In this document: positions 26,542 to 35,013 of the stretch, piece after piece
Layout: every line of letters starts with the position of its first letter
Numbering within the stretch: position 1 is the stretch's first letter
Source: Chromatiales bacterium
GTDB lineage: Bacteria > Pseudomonadota > Gammaproteobacteria > Steroidobacterales > GCA-2729495
Assembly: GCA_016789885.1 (NCBI GenBank)
Contig: JAEUPZ010000031.1
Coordinates: 366,085-430,084 of the forward strand
Length of the DNA: 64,000 nucleotides
Direction: 5' to 3'
Program-made: the position numbers and the translations under genes
The notes under the pieces: model-generated
The model's database searches: none
What the model was told of the DNA's origin: nothing
The model's input: the letters and a program-made list of their open reading frames with translations, nothing else

Positions 26542-27444
26542 ATGGCCGTGGATCAACCTGAGCGGCCGGCGGCGCCTGCTACTGGCCGCCGTTCGGCCGG
26601 CACCGATTCCCCGCTGCTGGTCAGCGTGGCCGAACTGTCAGCCCTGTCGCCCGCCCGGGCGGTGGTCGTGGACTGCCGGTTCGACCTGGCCCGGCCCGGG
26701 GCCGGGCGGACTGCCTGGCTCGAGGGGCACATCCCCGGGGCGCGCTATGCGCACCTCGACGAGGACCTCGCTTCACCGCCAGGTCCCGGCACGGGGCGGC
26801 ATCCGCTGCCGGACCCGGCGGCCTTCGCTGCCACCTGCGCGCGGCTCGGCATCTCCCGCGGGAGCTGGGTCATTGCCTACGACGACGCCAGCGGCGCCTT
26901 CGCTGCCCGGCTGTGGTGGCTGCTGCGGTGGGCTGGCCACCCGGCCGTCAGCCTGCTCGATGGTGGCATCGCCGCCTGGCGCGCCGCCGGCCTGCCGGTG
27001 GAAAGCGGACCGGGCACCGTCGCCCCGGCCGTCTTCCGTGCGGCGTCGGGTGCCGAGCCGACCGTCGCCGCTGGAGAGCTTGCGGCCGGGCTGGCGGCGG
27101 GTTCGCGGCGGCTGGTCGACGTGCGCGCCCCCGAGCGCTTCGCGGGCAGGGTCGAGCCCATCGATCCCGTGGCCGGGCACGTGCCGGGCGCCGTGAACCT
27201 GCCCTTCGCCCGGGCGCTGGGGCCCGACCAGCGGTTCCGTCCGCCGGACGAGCTGCGCGAGCTGTATGCCCCGCTGCTGGAGGGCCGGGTGCCGGCCGAC
27301 GTCGTCTTCATGTGCGGCTCGGGCGTCACGGCCTGCCACGGCATCTTCGCCATGACCCTCGCCGGACTGCCCGGCGCGACGCTGTACCCCGGCTCCTGGA
27401 GCGAGTGGATCCGTGACCCGGCACGCCCCGTTGCCACCGGCTGA
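26542..27444 (+). CDS. Thiosulfate/3-mercaptopyruvate sulfurtransferase
   Basis: A 300-residue protein of two tandem rhodanese domains (about residues 25-145 and 170-292). The second holds the persulfide cysteine in MCGSGVTACH; the CGSGVTA loop is typical of SseA-type 3-mercaptopyruvate sulfurtransferases rather than thiosulfate-specific rhodaneses. The first domain is structural and lacks the cysteine. The start has AGGAGG about 30 bases upstream, which is far, so a slightly different start is possible. Its 3' end overlaps the next gene by 32 bases. Confidence 0.88.
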   Translation: MAVDQPERPAAPATGRRSAGTDSPLLVSVAELSALSPARAVVVDCRFDLARPGAGRTAWLEGHIPGARYAHLDEDLASPPGPGTGRHPLPDPAAFAATCARLGISRGSWVIAYDDASGAFAARLWWLLRWAGHPAVSLLDGGIAAWRAAGLPVESGPGTVAPAVFRAASGAEPTVAAGELAAGLAAGSRRLVDVRAPERFAGRVEPIDPVAGHVPGAVNLPFARALGPDQRFRPPDELRELYAPLLEGRVPADVVFMCGSGVTACHGIFAMTLAGLPGATLYPGSWSEWIRDPARPVATG

Positions 27445-27958
27445 GCGGGCACCGCGCCAGCGCGGGCGGCTCCCCGCCGGCCTCGGGATGGCGGTCGTCC
27501 TCGGCGCCTGTGCGGGCACCGGTGGCGATCGCGATGCGGGTGGCAGTGGCGGCGCCGGTGCCGCCGCCCCGAGCCTCACCGGCAAGCCCGGCTGCTTCTA
27601 TGCGCGGGACGCGCAGGATTTCCGCGTGCTCGGCACGGGTTCGCTGCTGGTCTTCGCCCCGGATGCGGCTCACGCGTACCAGGTGACCATCACCCCGGCA
27701 GCCTGGGAGTTGCGCTCGGCCTTCGGGATCTCCTTCGCCGGCTCCGGCGGGCGCATCTGCGGGGCCGCCGGCGACCGGCTGTTCGTCGATGGCGGCGGCA
27801 GCCGGCAGGGCTACAGCGTCATCGCCGTGAACGCCCTCGACCGCGCCGCAGTCGAACTGCTCTCGGGGCGGGCGAAGGGCCCGAAGGCGCCGCCACCAGC
27901 GCCGGCAGGGGTGCCCGGCGCGGCCATCGAAACCGATCCCGACGAAGGCGCCGACTGA
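27413..27958 (+). CDS. Putative lipoprotein (DUF6491-like)
   Basis: A 181-residue secreted protein. A basic N-terminus precedes a short hydrophobic stretch and a lipobox-like LGACAG (Cys about residue 33), suggesting lipid anchoring to the envelope. The mature part has KPGCFYARDAQDFRVL and GRICGAAGDRLF, the spaced-cysteine pattern I associate with DUF6491 proteins. The C-terminus is Pro/Ala-rich. The start overlaps the sulfurtransferase gene by 32 bases. An alternative ATG at 27488 would leave too short a signal. Function unknown. Confidence 0.6.
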   Translation: MTRHAPLPPAERAPRQRGRLPAGLGMAVVLGACAGTGGDRDAGGSGGAGAAAPSLTGKPGCFYARDAQDFRVLGTGSLLVFAPDAAHAYQVTITPAAWELRSAFGISFAGSGGRICGAAGDRLFVDGGGSRQGYSVIAVNALDRAAVELLSGRAKGPKAPPPAPAGVPGAAIETDPDEGAD

Positions 27959-28081
27959 CCCGGCGGGTTGGCAGCGCGGCGGACAGGCCGTAAAGTCTCG
28001 GCCCCGCGGCCCTGACCGGCCGCAAGGCCCGTGCGGCTGCTGCCCCACGGGCTCCCCCTCGGCCGCCACACGGACCCCAGC

Positions 28082-28828
28082 ATGAACACCAGCATCCTGC
28101 AGCGCGACCAGCGCACGATCCGCGGAACGATCCAGTACACCAGCCGCAAGCCGGACCGCATGAACCAGGAGCGGGGCCGCGAGTACTTCTCCATCAGCGT
28201 GCACACCGACGGCAGCCGCACGTGCACGGCCCACTCGGAGATCGACGACCGTCCCAGCGTGATGCGCGACATCGTCTACTCGCTGGACGAGCACTGGCTG
28301 CCCACCGACTGCTTCGTGCGCCTCGCCGTCAACGACCGTTTCATGGGCACCGGCTGGTTCCGCTTCGGGCCCGACTTCGCCGAGTGCGAGACCTACACCG
28401 CCCTCGAGGGGCGAGTCACCCAGCGCATGCAGACCAACGGCCGCCTGCAGGCCTTCCAGAACCACGCCATCGTGTGCGACGCGTGGCACATGCAGCTCTT
28501 CGACCGCCACAAGGGGCCGGGCCTGCAGAGCATCGACGAGATGCTGCTGTCGTCGCCCGACCATCGCGGCGCCACGGGCCCGATGCTCTTCCGCATCGGC
28601 TTCGGCGTCGAGTACGTCGGCGAGGAGAACATCGAGGTCAAGGCCGGCAAGTTCGACGCGCTGCACTTCCGCTTCGTGTCGTCGCCGGGCCTGCCGCAGG
28701 CCCACCCGGCCTACGACATCTGGTGCACGGCCGACGGCGACTTCATCTTCCTCAAGGGCGTCATCGGCGGCTACATGCTCACGGCCTACGAGCTGACCGA
28801 GCTGCACCACGACCGCGAGGGCGACTGA
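28082..28828 (+). CDS. Unrecognised soluble protein, 248 aa
   Basis: I do not recognise the family. The 248-residue protein has no signal peptide or membrane segment and a balanced composition with many aromatic and charged residues, and it looks like a real folded protein: for example YSLDEHWLPTDCFVRLAV, WFRFGPDFAECETYTAL and GGYMLTAYELTEL. The late segment IEVKAGKFDALHFRFVS resembles beta-rich, DUF3108-like lipid-binding proteins, but only weakly. The ATG giving MNTSILQRDQR is preferred to an upstream ATG. It is convergent with the second VOC gene. Confidence 0.7.
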   Translation: MNTSILQRDQRTIRGTIQYTSRKPDRMNQERGREYFSISVHTDGSRTCTAHSEIDDRPSVMRDIVYSLDEHWLPTDCFVRLAVNDRFMGTGWFRFGPDFAECETYTALEGRVTQRMQTNGRLQAFQNHAIVCDAWHMQLFDRHKGPGLQSIDEMLLSSPDHRGATGPMLFRIGFGVEYVGEENIEVKAGKFDALHFRFVSSPGLPQAHPAYDIWCTADGDFIFLKGVIGGYMLTAYELTELHHDREGD

Positions 28829-28849
28829 GCCGCCGCGGTCCGGCCGGCG

Positions 28850-29785
28850 CTAGTCCGGGATCGGAATGCCGATCCCGGTGCCGGCCGGGATGCCGGCGAG
28901 TTCGATCAGTTCGATCCATTCGCCGGCGGGGCCGACGGTAACGGCGGCTTCCTGGCCGCTGTAGGGAAACTCCCCGACCCGCCGTGGCGGCGCACGCCAG
29001 TCCGCCGCTACGGCATCGATGTCGAGCACGCCGAAGCTGACCATGGCGACGCCGGGCGGTAGCGTACCGTTCGGCACCGGGCGGGGCCGCGCGGCGGGCG
29101 GATATTCGTCGAGTTCGACCAGGAAGTCCCTGGGCAGCGCCGCCGTCGCGAGCGGGTAGGTGGTCGTCGGCGGCAGGCCCAGCGCCCGTGACAGCGTCGT
29201 GATGGGGAAGGGGGCGGGGTTGCCCACCGGCAGCCCGAGCGTCGCGCCGTAGAACTGGCGCAGGGCCCCCATCGATGGCCCGCCCACCACCATGATGAAC
29301 ACGCGGTCCACCGGCGTCTCCGCCGGGCGCATGGGCTTCTGGAAGCCCGACGGGATGACCCGGGTGAAGTACAGCAGTTCCTGCACCGGCCCCAGCGCCT
29401 GCATGGCCCGCGGCGCGTCGGGCGCATTCCAGAGCGTCCGCGGCTGGCCGACCACCTGGAACGGGGCGGGCAGGCGGGCGGCGAGGGCGTCCGGGTCCTG
29501 GGTCAGCAGCTCCACGGCGTTCCACCCGTGGGTCGTGCCGGCCGCCGGCGGTGCCGGCGCGCCGGCGGGTGCCTCGACGAAGCGCAGGTACACCGGCCGG
29601 CCACTGGCAGGACCGAGGATGACGAAGGGCCGGCCCTGCATGGCCGGTGCATTCCACAGGCTCGCCTGCTCGGCCGATACGCTGCCGCGGTGCACGGGCT
29701 GGTACCCGAGGGCCTCGCGGTAGGGGGTTTCGACCGTCGCCAGCTGCGGCACCAGCAGGGTAACCAGCATGATGGTCTTCAACAT
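28850..29785 (-). CDS. Second VOC-superfamily protein, possibly exported
   Basis: A 311-residue, two-module VOC-like protein distantly paralogous to that at 7738-8619: both contain HGWNA-EL, an LxYFTR/IYLTEF segment and VGGPSMGALRQFYG-type starts of the second module. The first 17 residues (MLKTIMLVTLLVPQLAT) are hydrophobic, but they also form the first VOC strand, so export is doubtful. Metal ligands are not clear and the activity is unknown. A good sigma70 promoter lies 58-85 bases upstream. Confidence 0.68.
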   Translation of the reverse strand: MLKTIMLVTLLVPQLATVETPYREALGYQPVHRGSVSAEQASLWNAPAMQGRPFVILGPASGRPVYLRFVEAPAGAPAPPAAGTTHGWNAVELLTQDPDALAARLPAPFQVVGQPRTLWNAPDAPRAMQALGPVQELLYFTRVIPSGFQKPMRPAETPVDRVFIMVVGGPSMGALRQFYGATLGLPVGNPAPFPITTLSRALGLPPTTTYPLATAALPRDFLVELDEYPPAARPRPVPNGTLPPGVAMVSFGVLDIDAVAADWRAPPRRVGEFPYSGQEAAVTVGPAGEWIELIELAGIPAGTGIGIPIPD

Positions 29786-29842
29786 GTCTGTAGGACTCCC
29801 GGGTCACCAGCAGAGGCGACCGTGACGGCAGGGTGGAAGCGG

Positions 29843-29870
29843 ATTGTAGGACCCGCTCCGTGGCCGGCAA
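29843..29870 (-). promoter_or_regulatory. Sigma70 promoter for the second VOC gene
   Basis: Minus strand: TTGCCG, 16 bases, TACAAT. The -10 is one base from consensus and stands out in a GC-rich spacer. It lies between the divergent VOC and MFS genes and points at the VOC gene. Confidence 0.6.
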
Positions 29871-29913
29871 GCGGCGATTCCGGTAATGTGCCCGCCGGCG
29901 AACGAGGCACCTG

Positions 29914-31152
29914 ATGACCACCGAATCCCGCGGCCTTTACTACGGCTGGATCATCGCCGTGTCGGCAGGCTTCATCCTGCTGGTCACCAACGGCATGACG
30001 CTTGGCGGACTGAACGTGTTCGACAAGCCGCTGCTGGCGGCGCTGGGCGAGGCGGCCGGCGAGCCCGTGCGCCTCGATGCCTTCAAGCTGCGCGATGCGG
30101 TGACGCTCTTCGTCAGCGGGCTCATGGCGCCCTTCGCCGGCGCCGCCGCCGACCGCTTCGGCGTCCGGCCCCTCATGGTCGCCGGCGCACTGATGCTGGC
30201 AGCGGGCTACTTCCTGTACTCCAGCGTCACGTCGCTGACCGGCATCTACTGGATCCACGTGCTGTTCGCCGGCGCGCTGGCGGGCTGCGGCCTCGTCGTC
30301 AACGTGATCCTGGTATCGCGCTGGTTCGTGCGCAACCGCGGGCTGGCGCTGGGCATCGCGCTGGCCGGCACCAGCCTCGGCAACGGCACGCTGCCGCCGG
30401 TCAACGCCGCGCTGATGGAGGCGCTCGGCTGGCGCGAGGCGCTGCTGTGGTCGAGCCTGCTGCCGCTCGTGCTGCTGCCGGTGATCTTCTTCGTCGTGCG
30501 CGAGCGGCCGGCGAGCCTCGCCGCGGAAATGCCGGCGGGCGAGGGCAGTGCGACGCGGATGCTCGAGGGCATGACACTGCCCCAGGCGCTGCGCACGGTG
30601 AACTTCTGGATCCTGGCGCTCATCGCCATGTGCACGTTCTTCTCGATCATCGGCACCCAGGCGCACCTGAACCTGTACATGCTCGGGCGCGGCTTCAGCC
30701 AGATGGATGCCGGGTTCAGCTATACGGTCCTTTTCTACCTCGGGCTGCTCGGCAAGCTCGGCAGCGGGTTCCTCGCCGACCGCTTCGGCCGCAAGCCCGT
30801 CTTCATCGGCACACTGTCGCTGATGCTCGCCGGCGCCGTGGTGCTGCTGCTCCCCCAGGAGGCCGTGCTGTGGGGCGGGCTGACGCTCTTCGGGCTCGGC
30901 TGGGGCGGCCTGTACACGCTGCTGCAGCTGCTGGCCGCCGACTATTTCGGACCGCCGCACCTCGGCAAGATCCTCGGCGCCATCACCGTGCTCGACACCT
31001 TCGGCGGCGGGCTCGGCCCCGCCGTCATCGGCTCGCTGCGTGAGAGCTCCGGGGGCTACGACTCCGCCTTCCTGATGGTGGCGGGACTGATCGCCATCGC
31101 CCTCGTCCTCGCCACCCGTTTCCGCCTGGACCGCCGACCGGCGGCTGCGTGA
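29914..31152 (+). CDS. MFS transporter (oxalate/monocarboxylate-like)
   Basis: A 412-residue 12-helix major facilitator. The N-terminus YYGWIIAVSAGFILLVTNGM and the long first periplasmic loop resemble the OFA/monocarboxylate branch. Loop motifs GAAADRFGVRPLMVAGALML and GFLADRFGRKPVFIGTL are present in both halves. Its stop overlaps a GTG start of the aminotransferase (GTGA), so the transporter and enzyme are made together and may handle the same amino or keto acid. The substrate is inferred only from this pairing. Confidence 0.87.
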   Translation: MTTESRGLYYGWIIAVSAGFILLVTNGMTLGGLNVFDKPLLAALGEAAGEPVRLDAFKLRDAVTLFVSGLMAPFAGAAADRFGVRPLMVAGALMLAAGYFLYSSVTSLTGIYWIHVLFAGALAGCGLVVNVILVSRWFVRNRGLALGIALAGTSLGNGTLPPVNAALMEALGWREALLWSSLLPLVLLPVIFFVVRERPASLAAEMPAGEGSATRMLEGMTLPQALRTVNFWILALIAMCTFFSIIGTQAHLNLYMLGRGFSQMDAGFSYTVLFYLGLLGKLGSGFLADRFGRKPVFIGTLSLMLAGAVVLLLPQEAVLWGGLTLFGLGWGGLYTLLQLLAADYFGPPHLGKILGAITVLDTFGGGLGPAVIGSLRESSGGYDSAFLMVAGLIAIALVLATRFRLDRRPAAA

Positions 31153-32387
31153 CCCGAATGCGCAACCCGTACAAGCCCAGCGACGCCCTGCGCGGCGTCC
31201 GTTACGAGATCCGCGGCAAGCTCGCGAACCGCGCCCACGAGATGGAGCGGCGTGGCTACGAGATCATCTCGCTCAACATCGGCAACCCCGGCCGCTTCGG
31301 GTTCCGCACGCCCGAGACGATGCGGCTCGCGATGATCGAGAACCTGCCGAGCGCCGAGGGCTACTCGCACCAGAAGGGCATCTTCCCGGCGCGCGAGGCC
31401 GTGGTCATGCAGCAGCAGGAGCGGGGCGTGCAGGGCGTCACCGCCGAGCACGTCTTCATCGGCAACGGCGTCAGCGAACTCATCGACCTGACGCTGCGGG
31501 GCCTGCTGGACCCGGGCGACGAGGTGCTCGTGCCGAGCCCCGACTACCCGCTGTGGACGGCCAGCGTCACGCTGAACCAGGGCCGCCCGGTGCACTACCC
31601 GTGCCGGCCCGAGCACGGCTTCGAGCCGGACCCCGAGGCCATCGCGAAGCTCGTCACGCCGCGCACCCGGGCCATCGTCGTCATCAACCCGAACAACCCG
31701 ACGGGTGCCGTCTACGGCCGGGCGACCCTCGAGGCCATCGCGCGGCTCGCCGAGCAGCACCAGCTCGTCGTCTTCAGCGACGAGATCTACGACCAGATGC
31801 TCTACGACGGCGCCACCTTCGTGCCGATGGCGACGCTGGTCAACGACACGCTGTGCGCCACCTTCAGCGGCCTGTCGAAGGTGTACCGTGCCTGCGGCTA
31901 CCGCGTGGGCTGGGTGTCATTGAGCGGCAGCAAGACCCACGCCCAGGACTACCTCGACGCCCTCGACCTGCTGGCCTCGCTCCGCCTGTGCAGCAACGTG
32001 CCGGGGCAGTGGGCCGTGCAGACCGCCATCGGCGGCTACCAGAGCATCCACGAACTCACCGGCCCCGGCGGGCGCCTGTACCAGTCGCGCCAGGCCATCC
32101 TCGATGGCGTCGCGGCGAGCCCGTACCTGCGGGTGGCGCCGCCGGCCGGCGCCATGTACGCGTTCATCGGCGTCGACCAGGCGCGGCTGCCGGGCTTCGA
32201 CGACCGGGCCTTCGCCCTCGACCTGCTCGAGAAGCAGCACGTGCTGGTAGCGCCGGGGTCGAGCTTCAACACGAACTACAACGACCACTTCCGGATCACC
32301 AACCTGCCGGACGCGGCGACGCTGAACGAGGTCTTCCGGCGCGTCGGGACCCTGCTTGACGAGTACGCTGCCGCCGCCGCTGCCTGA
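31149..32387 (+). CDS. Alanine-type aminotransferase (AlaA-like)
   Basis: A 412-residue fold type I, PLP-dependent class I/II aminotransferase. NIGNPGRFGFRTPE, PSPDYPLW, VVINPNNPTGAVY, the FSDEIYDQMLYDG segment and the PLP-lysine region FSGLSKVYRACGYRVGW (Lys about residue 248) match AlaA/YfbQ alanine transaminases. The GTG at 31149 overlaps the MFS stop; an ATG at 31158 is the alternative. A nuclease gene begins within its last 32 bases. Pyruvate/alanine or related substrates are the most likely. Confidence 0.9.
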   Translation: MTRMRNPYKPSDALRGVRYEIRGKLANRAHEMERRGYEIISLNIGNPGRFGFRTPETMRLAMIENLPSAEGYSHQKGIFPAREAVVMQQQERGVQGVTAEHVFIGNGVSELIDLTLRGLLDPGDEVLVPSPDYPLWTASVTLNQGRPVHYPCRPEHGFEPDPEAIAKLVTPRTRAIVVINPNNPTGAVYGRATLEAIARLAEQHQLVVFSDEIYDQMLYDGATFVPMATLVNDTLCATFSGLSKVYRACGYRVGWVSLSGSKTHAQDYLDALDLLASLRLCSNVPGQWAVQTAIGGYQSIHELTGPGGRLYQSRQAILDGVAASPYLRVAPPAGAMYAFIGVDQARLPGFDDRAFALDLLEKQHVLVAPGSSFNTNYNDHFRITNLPDAATLNEVFRRVGTLLDEYAAAAAA

Positions 32388-35013
32388 GCACCCGGCGGGC
32401 GCCGTCGCGGCGCTGGCCGCCGGCGCCACGGTCGTCACCGCCACCGAGCGCCTCGCGCGCGTCCTGCGGCGCGAGCACGACCTGGCGCGCCGCGCCGGCG
32501 GCCTGACTGCCTGGCCCGCCGCCGACGTGCTGCCCATGGGCGCGTTCCTCGCCCGGCTCGCGGCCGACAGCCTCGACGCATCGGGTGCACTGCCGCCCGA
32601 CCTGCCGCCGCCCGAGCTCGCCGGCCTGCTGTGGCTCGACGCCGTGGGCGACGCTGGCCTCGATGCCGGCGTGCTGGCCACTGCTGCGGCCCGCGCCTGG
32701 CATGCGGCGACGCTGCATGGGATCACGCTGGCGCAGCTGCAGTCGGCCTGCGACTCGGCGGACGCCGAGGCTTTGACGGGCTGGGTGCAGCAGTACCGGG
32801 CGCGGCTGCAGGCGACGGGCTACGCGGAGCTGCACGAGGTGACCTGGGGCCTCGCCCGGGGCGAGCGGCCGCTGCCGGCCGCGGCACTGCCCCGGCAGCT
32901 CGTGGTGGCCGGCTTCGATCCGCTGCCGCCGCTGTACCGCGCGCTGCTGGACCGGTTCGCGGCCTCCGGCGTCGCCGTGACGGCGGCACCGCCGCCGTGC
33001 CAGGGCGCGCGCCTCGTCAGGCGCCAGGCGCCGGACCCGGCGACGGAGATCGCCGCCGCGGCGGCCTGGGCCCGCGAGCGCCTCGAGGCCAGTCCCGGCG
33101 CCCGGGTGGCCGTCGTCGTCGCCGACCTGGCCACCCAGGGCGCCGCGGTCCGCCGCGCCTTCCTCGACGTGCTTGACCCGGGCTGGCGCACCCGCCCCGT
33201 ACCCGGCCAGCGCCTGGCCGTGTCGCTAGGCCGGCCACTGGCCGGGTATCCGGCGATCCACGCGGCCCTCGCCTGGCTCGAGGTGGTGACGGGAAGCGCG
33301 GCGTGGCCGGCCGTCAGCCTCGTCCTGCGTTCACCGTTCGTCGGCCTGGCCGCCGAGGCAGGCGCCCGGGGCCGGGCCGAGTGGCGGCTGAGGGAGTCGG
33401 GCCGCACGAGCTTCGCGCCGGCGGCCGTCGTGGCGGCCCTGGGCGATGGCGCACCCGTCACGGCGGCGCGGCTCGACGAGGCGGCCGGCATCGCGGCGGC
33501 CTGTCGATCCGGCGGGCCCGCGCAGCTCGCCGGTGTCATCGGCAGCCTGCTGGCGGCGGCCGGCTGGCCGGGCGAGGCCGCATCCGGCAGCACGACGGCC
33601 CAGGCCCTCGCCGGCTTCCGCCAGCTGCTCGAGACCCTTGCCGGCGGCGAGCGCCTCGTGGGCCGCGGTTCGCTGGCGCGCTTCGTCGGCCTGTTGCGCA
33701 ACCTTGCCGGCGAGCGGACCTTCGAGCCCGAATCGGACGTCGCGGCGGTGCAGGTGCTCGGCGTGCTGGAGGCCGAGGGCCAGGCGTTCGACCACCTGTG
33801 GATCACCGGGCTTCGGGCCGATCGCTGGCCGCCGCCGGCACGGCCCCTGCCACTGCTGCCGCTGGCGCTGCAGCGGGCGGCCGGCATCGCCGAGGCGACC
33901 CCGGCGCTGCTGCAGGCGCTGTGGGCCCGCCGCTTCGCGCGGCTCACGGCGGCGGCCGGCGAGGTCGTGGCGAGCTGGCCGGATCAGGACGGCGAGGAAG
34001 AGCTGCTGCCGAGCCCCCTGCTCGCCGGGATCGCCAGTGGTGAGCCGGCGGTCCCGGCGGCGAGCACCCGGCGCGACCGCGACGCCGTGGCGTTGGTGGG
34101 CCCTTCACCGGTGGTGGTCGACGACCCGCCACCGGCGTTCGCGGGGCCCCAGGTGCGCGGCGGGACGCGCGTCCTCTCGCTGCAGGCGACCTGTCCGGCC
34201 GAAGCCTTCGTGGTGGGCCGGCTGCACGCCCGCGCCCTGCCGCCGCCACCGCTGCCCCTGACCGATGCCGCGCGCGGGCGCGTCGTGCACGCGCTGCTGC
34301 AGGAGCTCTACCTGCTGCCGGAGTGCCGGACCGGCCTCGCACGGCTCGCGCGGGATGCGTTGCGCGCGGCCTTCGACACGGTGCGCGAGCGCGTGCTGCC
34401 GCGTCTCATGCCGGGGAGCGATCCCCTCACCGTGGCGCTGCGCGCGCGCGAGGCGGCGCGGCTCTGGCGGCTGGTCCGGCAGCTGCGCGAACACGACGCC
34501 ACGCGGGGTGACTTCACGGTGAGCGTCGAAGAGACGCGCACGGTCACCGTGGGGGGCCTGGAGCTGCGCGTGCGCCTCGACCGTGTCGAGCAGCACGACG
34601 GCGATGAGCTCGTCCTGGACTACAAGACGGGCCAGGTGCAGAAGAAGGACTGGCTGCCGCCCCGGCCGGCCGATGCGCAGCTCCCGCTCTACGCGCTGAC
34701 CGGCCACGTCGGCGGGGTGGCGGTGCTGCGGCTGCGGGCGGAGGGCGTCGAGCTGGACGGCGTCGCGGAGCCGGCCTTCGGTGCGGACCTCGACCTGCCG
34801 CGTTCGTTCCGCAATGCGGGCATCGACTCGTGGCCGGTACTGGTGGAACGGTGGCGCAACGCACTGGACGCGCTGGCTGCCGAGTTCCGCGCCGGTGACT
34901 TCCGCATCGACTCCGCGGCCAGGGCCCGCGCCGACGACCAGTTCGTGCTGGTCACCCGGCATCACGAGCTCCGGTCGCCCCGAGCCTTCGCGGAACCGGA
35001 GGAGGGCGAGTGA
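32356..35013 (+). CDS. AddB-like PD-(D/E)XK nuclease/inactive helicase (DNA repair)
   Basis: An 885-residue protein of the proteobacterial AddB-like DNA repair family. Residues about 1-600 are a degenerate helicase-like part (ATERLARVLRREHDLA at the start; no Walker A), and residues about 620-860 hold a RecB-type nuclease: GRVVHALLQELY, then LVLDYKTGQVQKKDW with the catalytic Asp and Lys, and AQLPLYAL. It would cut one strand at double-strand breaks with the adjacent AddA-like helicase. The TTG start lies inside the aminotransferase 3' end; there is no early ATG. The stop overlaps the next GTG. Confidence 0.85.
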   Translation: MTSTLPPPLPEHPAGAVAALAAGATVVTATERLARVLRREHDLARRAGGLTAWPAADVLPMGAFLARLAADSLDASGALPPDLPPPELAGLLWLDAVGDAGLDAGVLATAAARAWHAATLHGITLAQLQSACDSADAEALTGWVQQYRARLQATGYAELHEVTWGLARGERPLPAAALPRQLVVAGFDPLPPLYRALLDRFAASGVAVTAAPPPCQGARLVRRQAPDPATEIAAAAAWARERLEASPGARVAVVVADLATQGAAVRRAFLDVLDPGWRTRPVPGQRLAVSLGRPLAGYPAIHAALAWLEVVTGSAAWPAVSLVLRSPFVGLAAEAGARGRAEWRLRESGRTSFAPAAVVAALGDGAPVTAARLDEAAGIAAACRSGGPAQLAGVIGSLLAAAGWPGEAASGSTTAQALAGFRQLLETLAGGERLVGRGSLARFVGLLRNLAGERTFEPESDVAAVQVLGVLEAEGQAFDHLWITGLRADRWPPPARPLPLLPLALQRAAGIAEATPALLQALWARRFARLTAAAGEVVASWPDQDGEEELLPSPLLAGIASGEPAVPAASTRRDRDAVALVGPSPVVVDDPPPAFAGPQVRGGTRVLSLQATCPAEAFVVGRLHARALPPPPLPLTDAARGRVVHALLQELYLLPECRTGLARLARDALRAAFDTVRERVLPRLMPGSDPLTVALRAREAARLWRLVRQLREHDATRGDFTVSVEETRTVTVGGLELRVRLDRVEQHDGDELVLDYKTGQVQKKDWLPPRPADAQLPLYALTGHVGGVAVLRLRAEGVELDGVAEPAFGADLDLPRSFRNAGIDSWPVLVERWRNALDALAAEFRAGDFRIDSAARARADDQFVLVTRHHELRSPRAFAEPEEGE

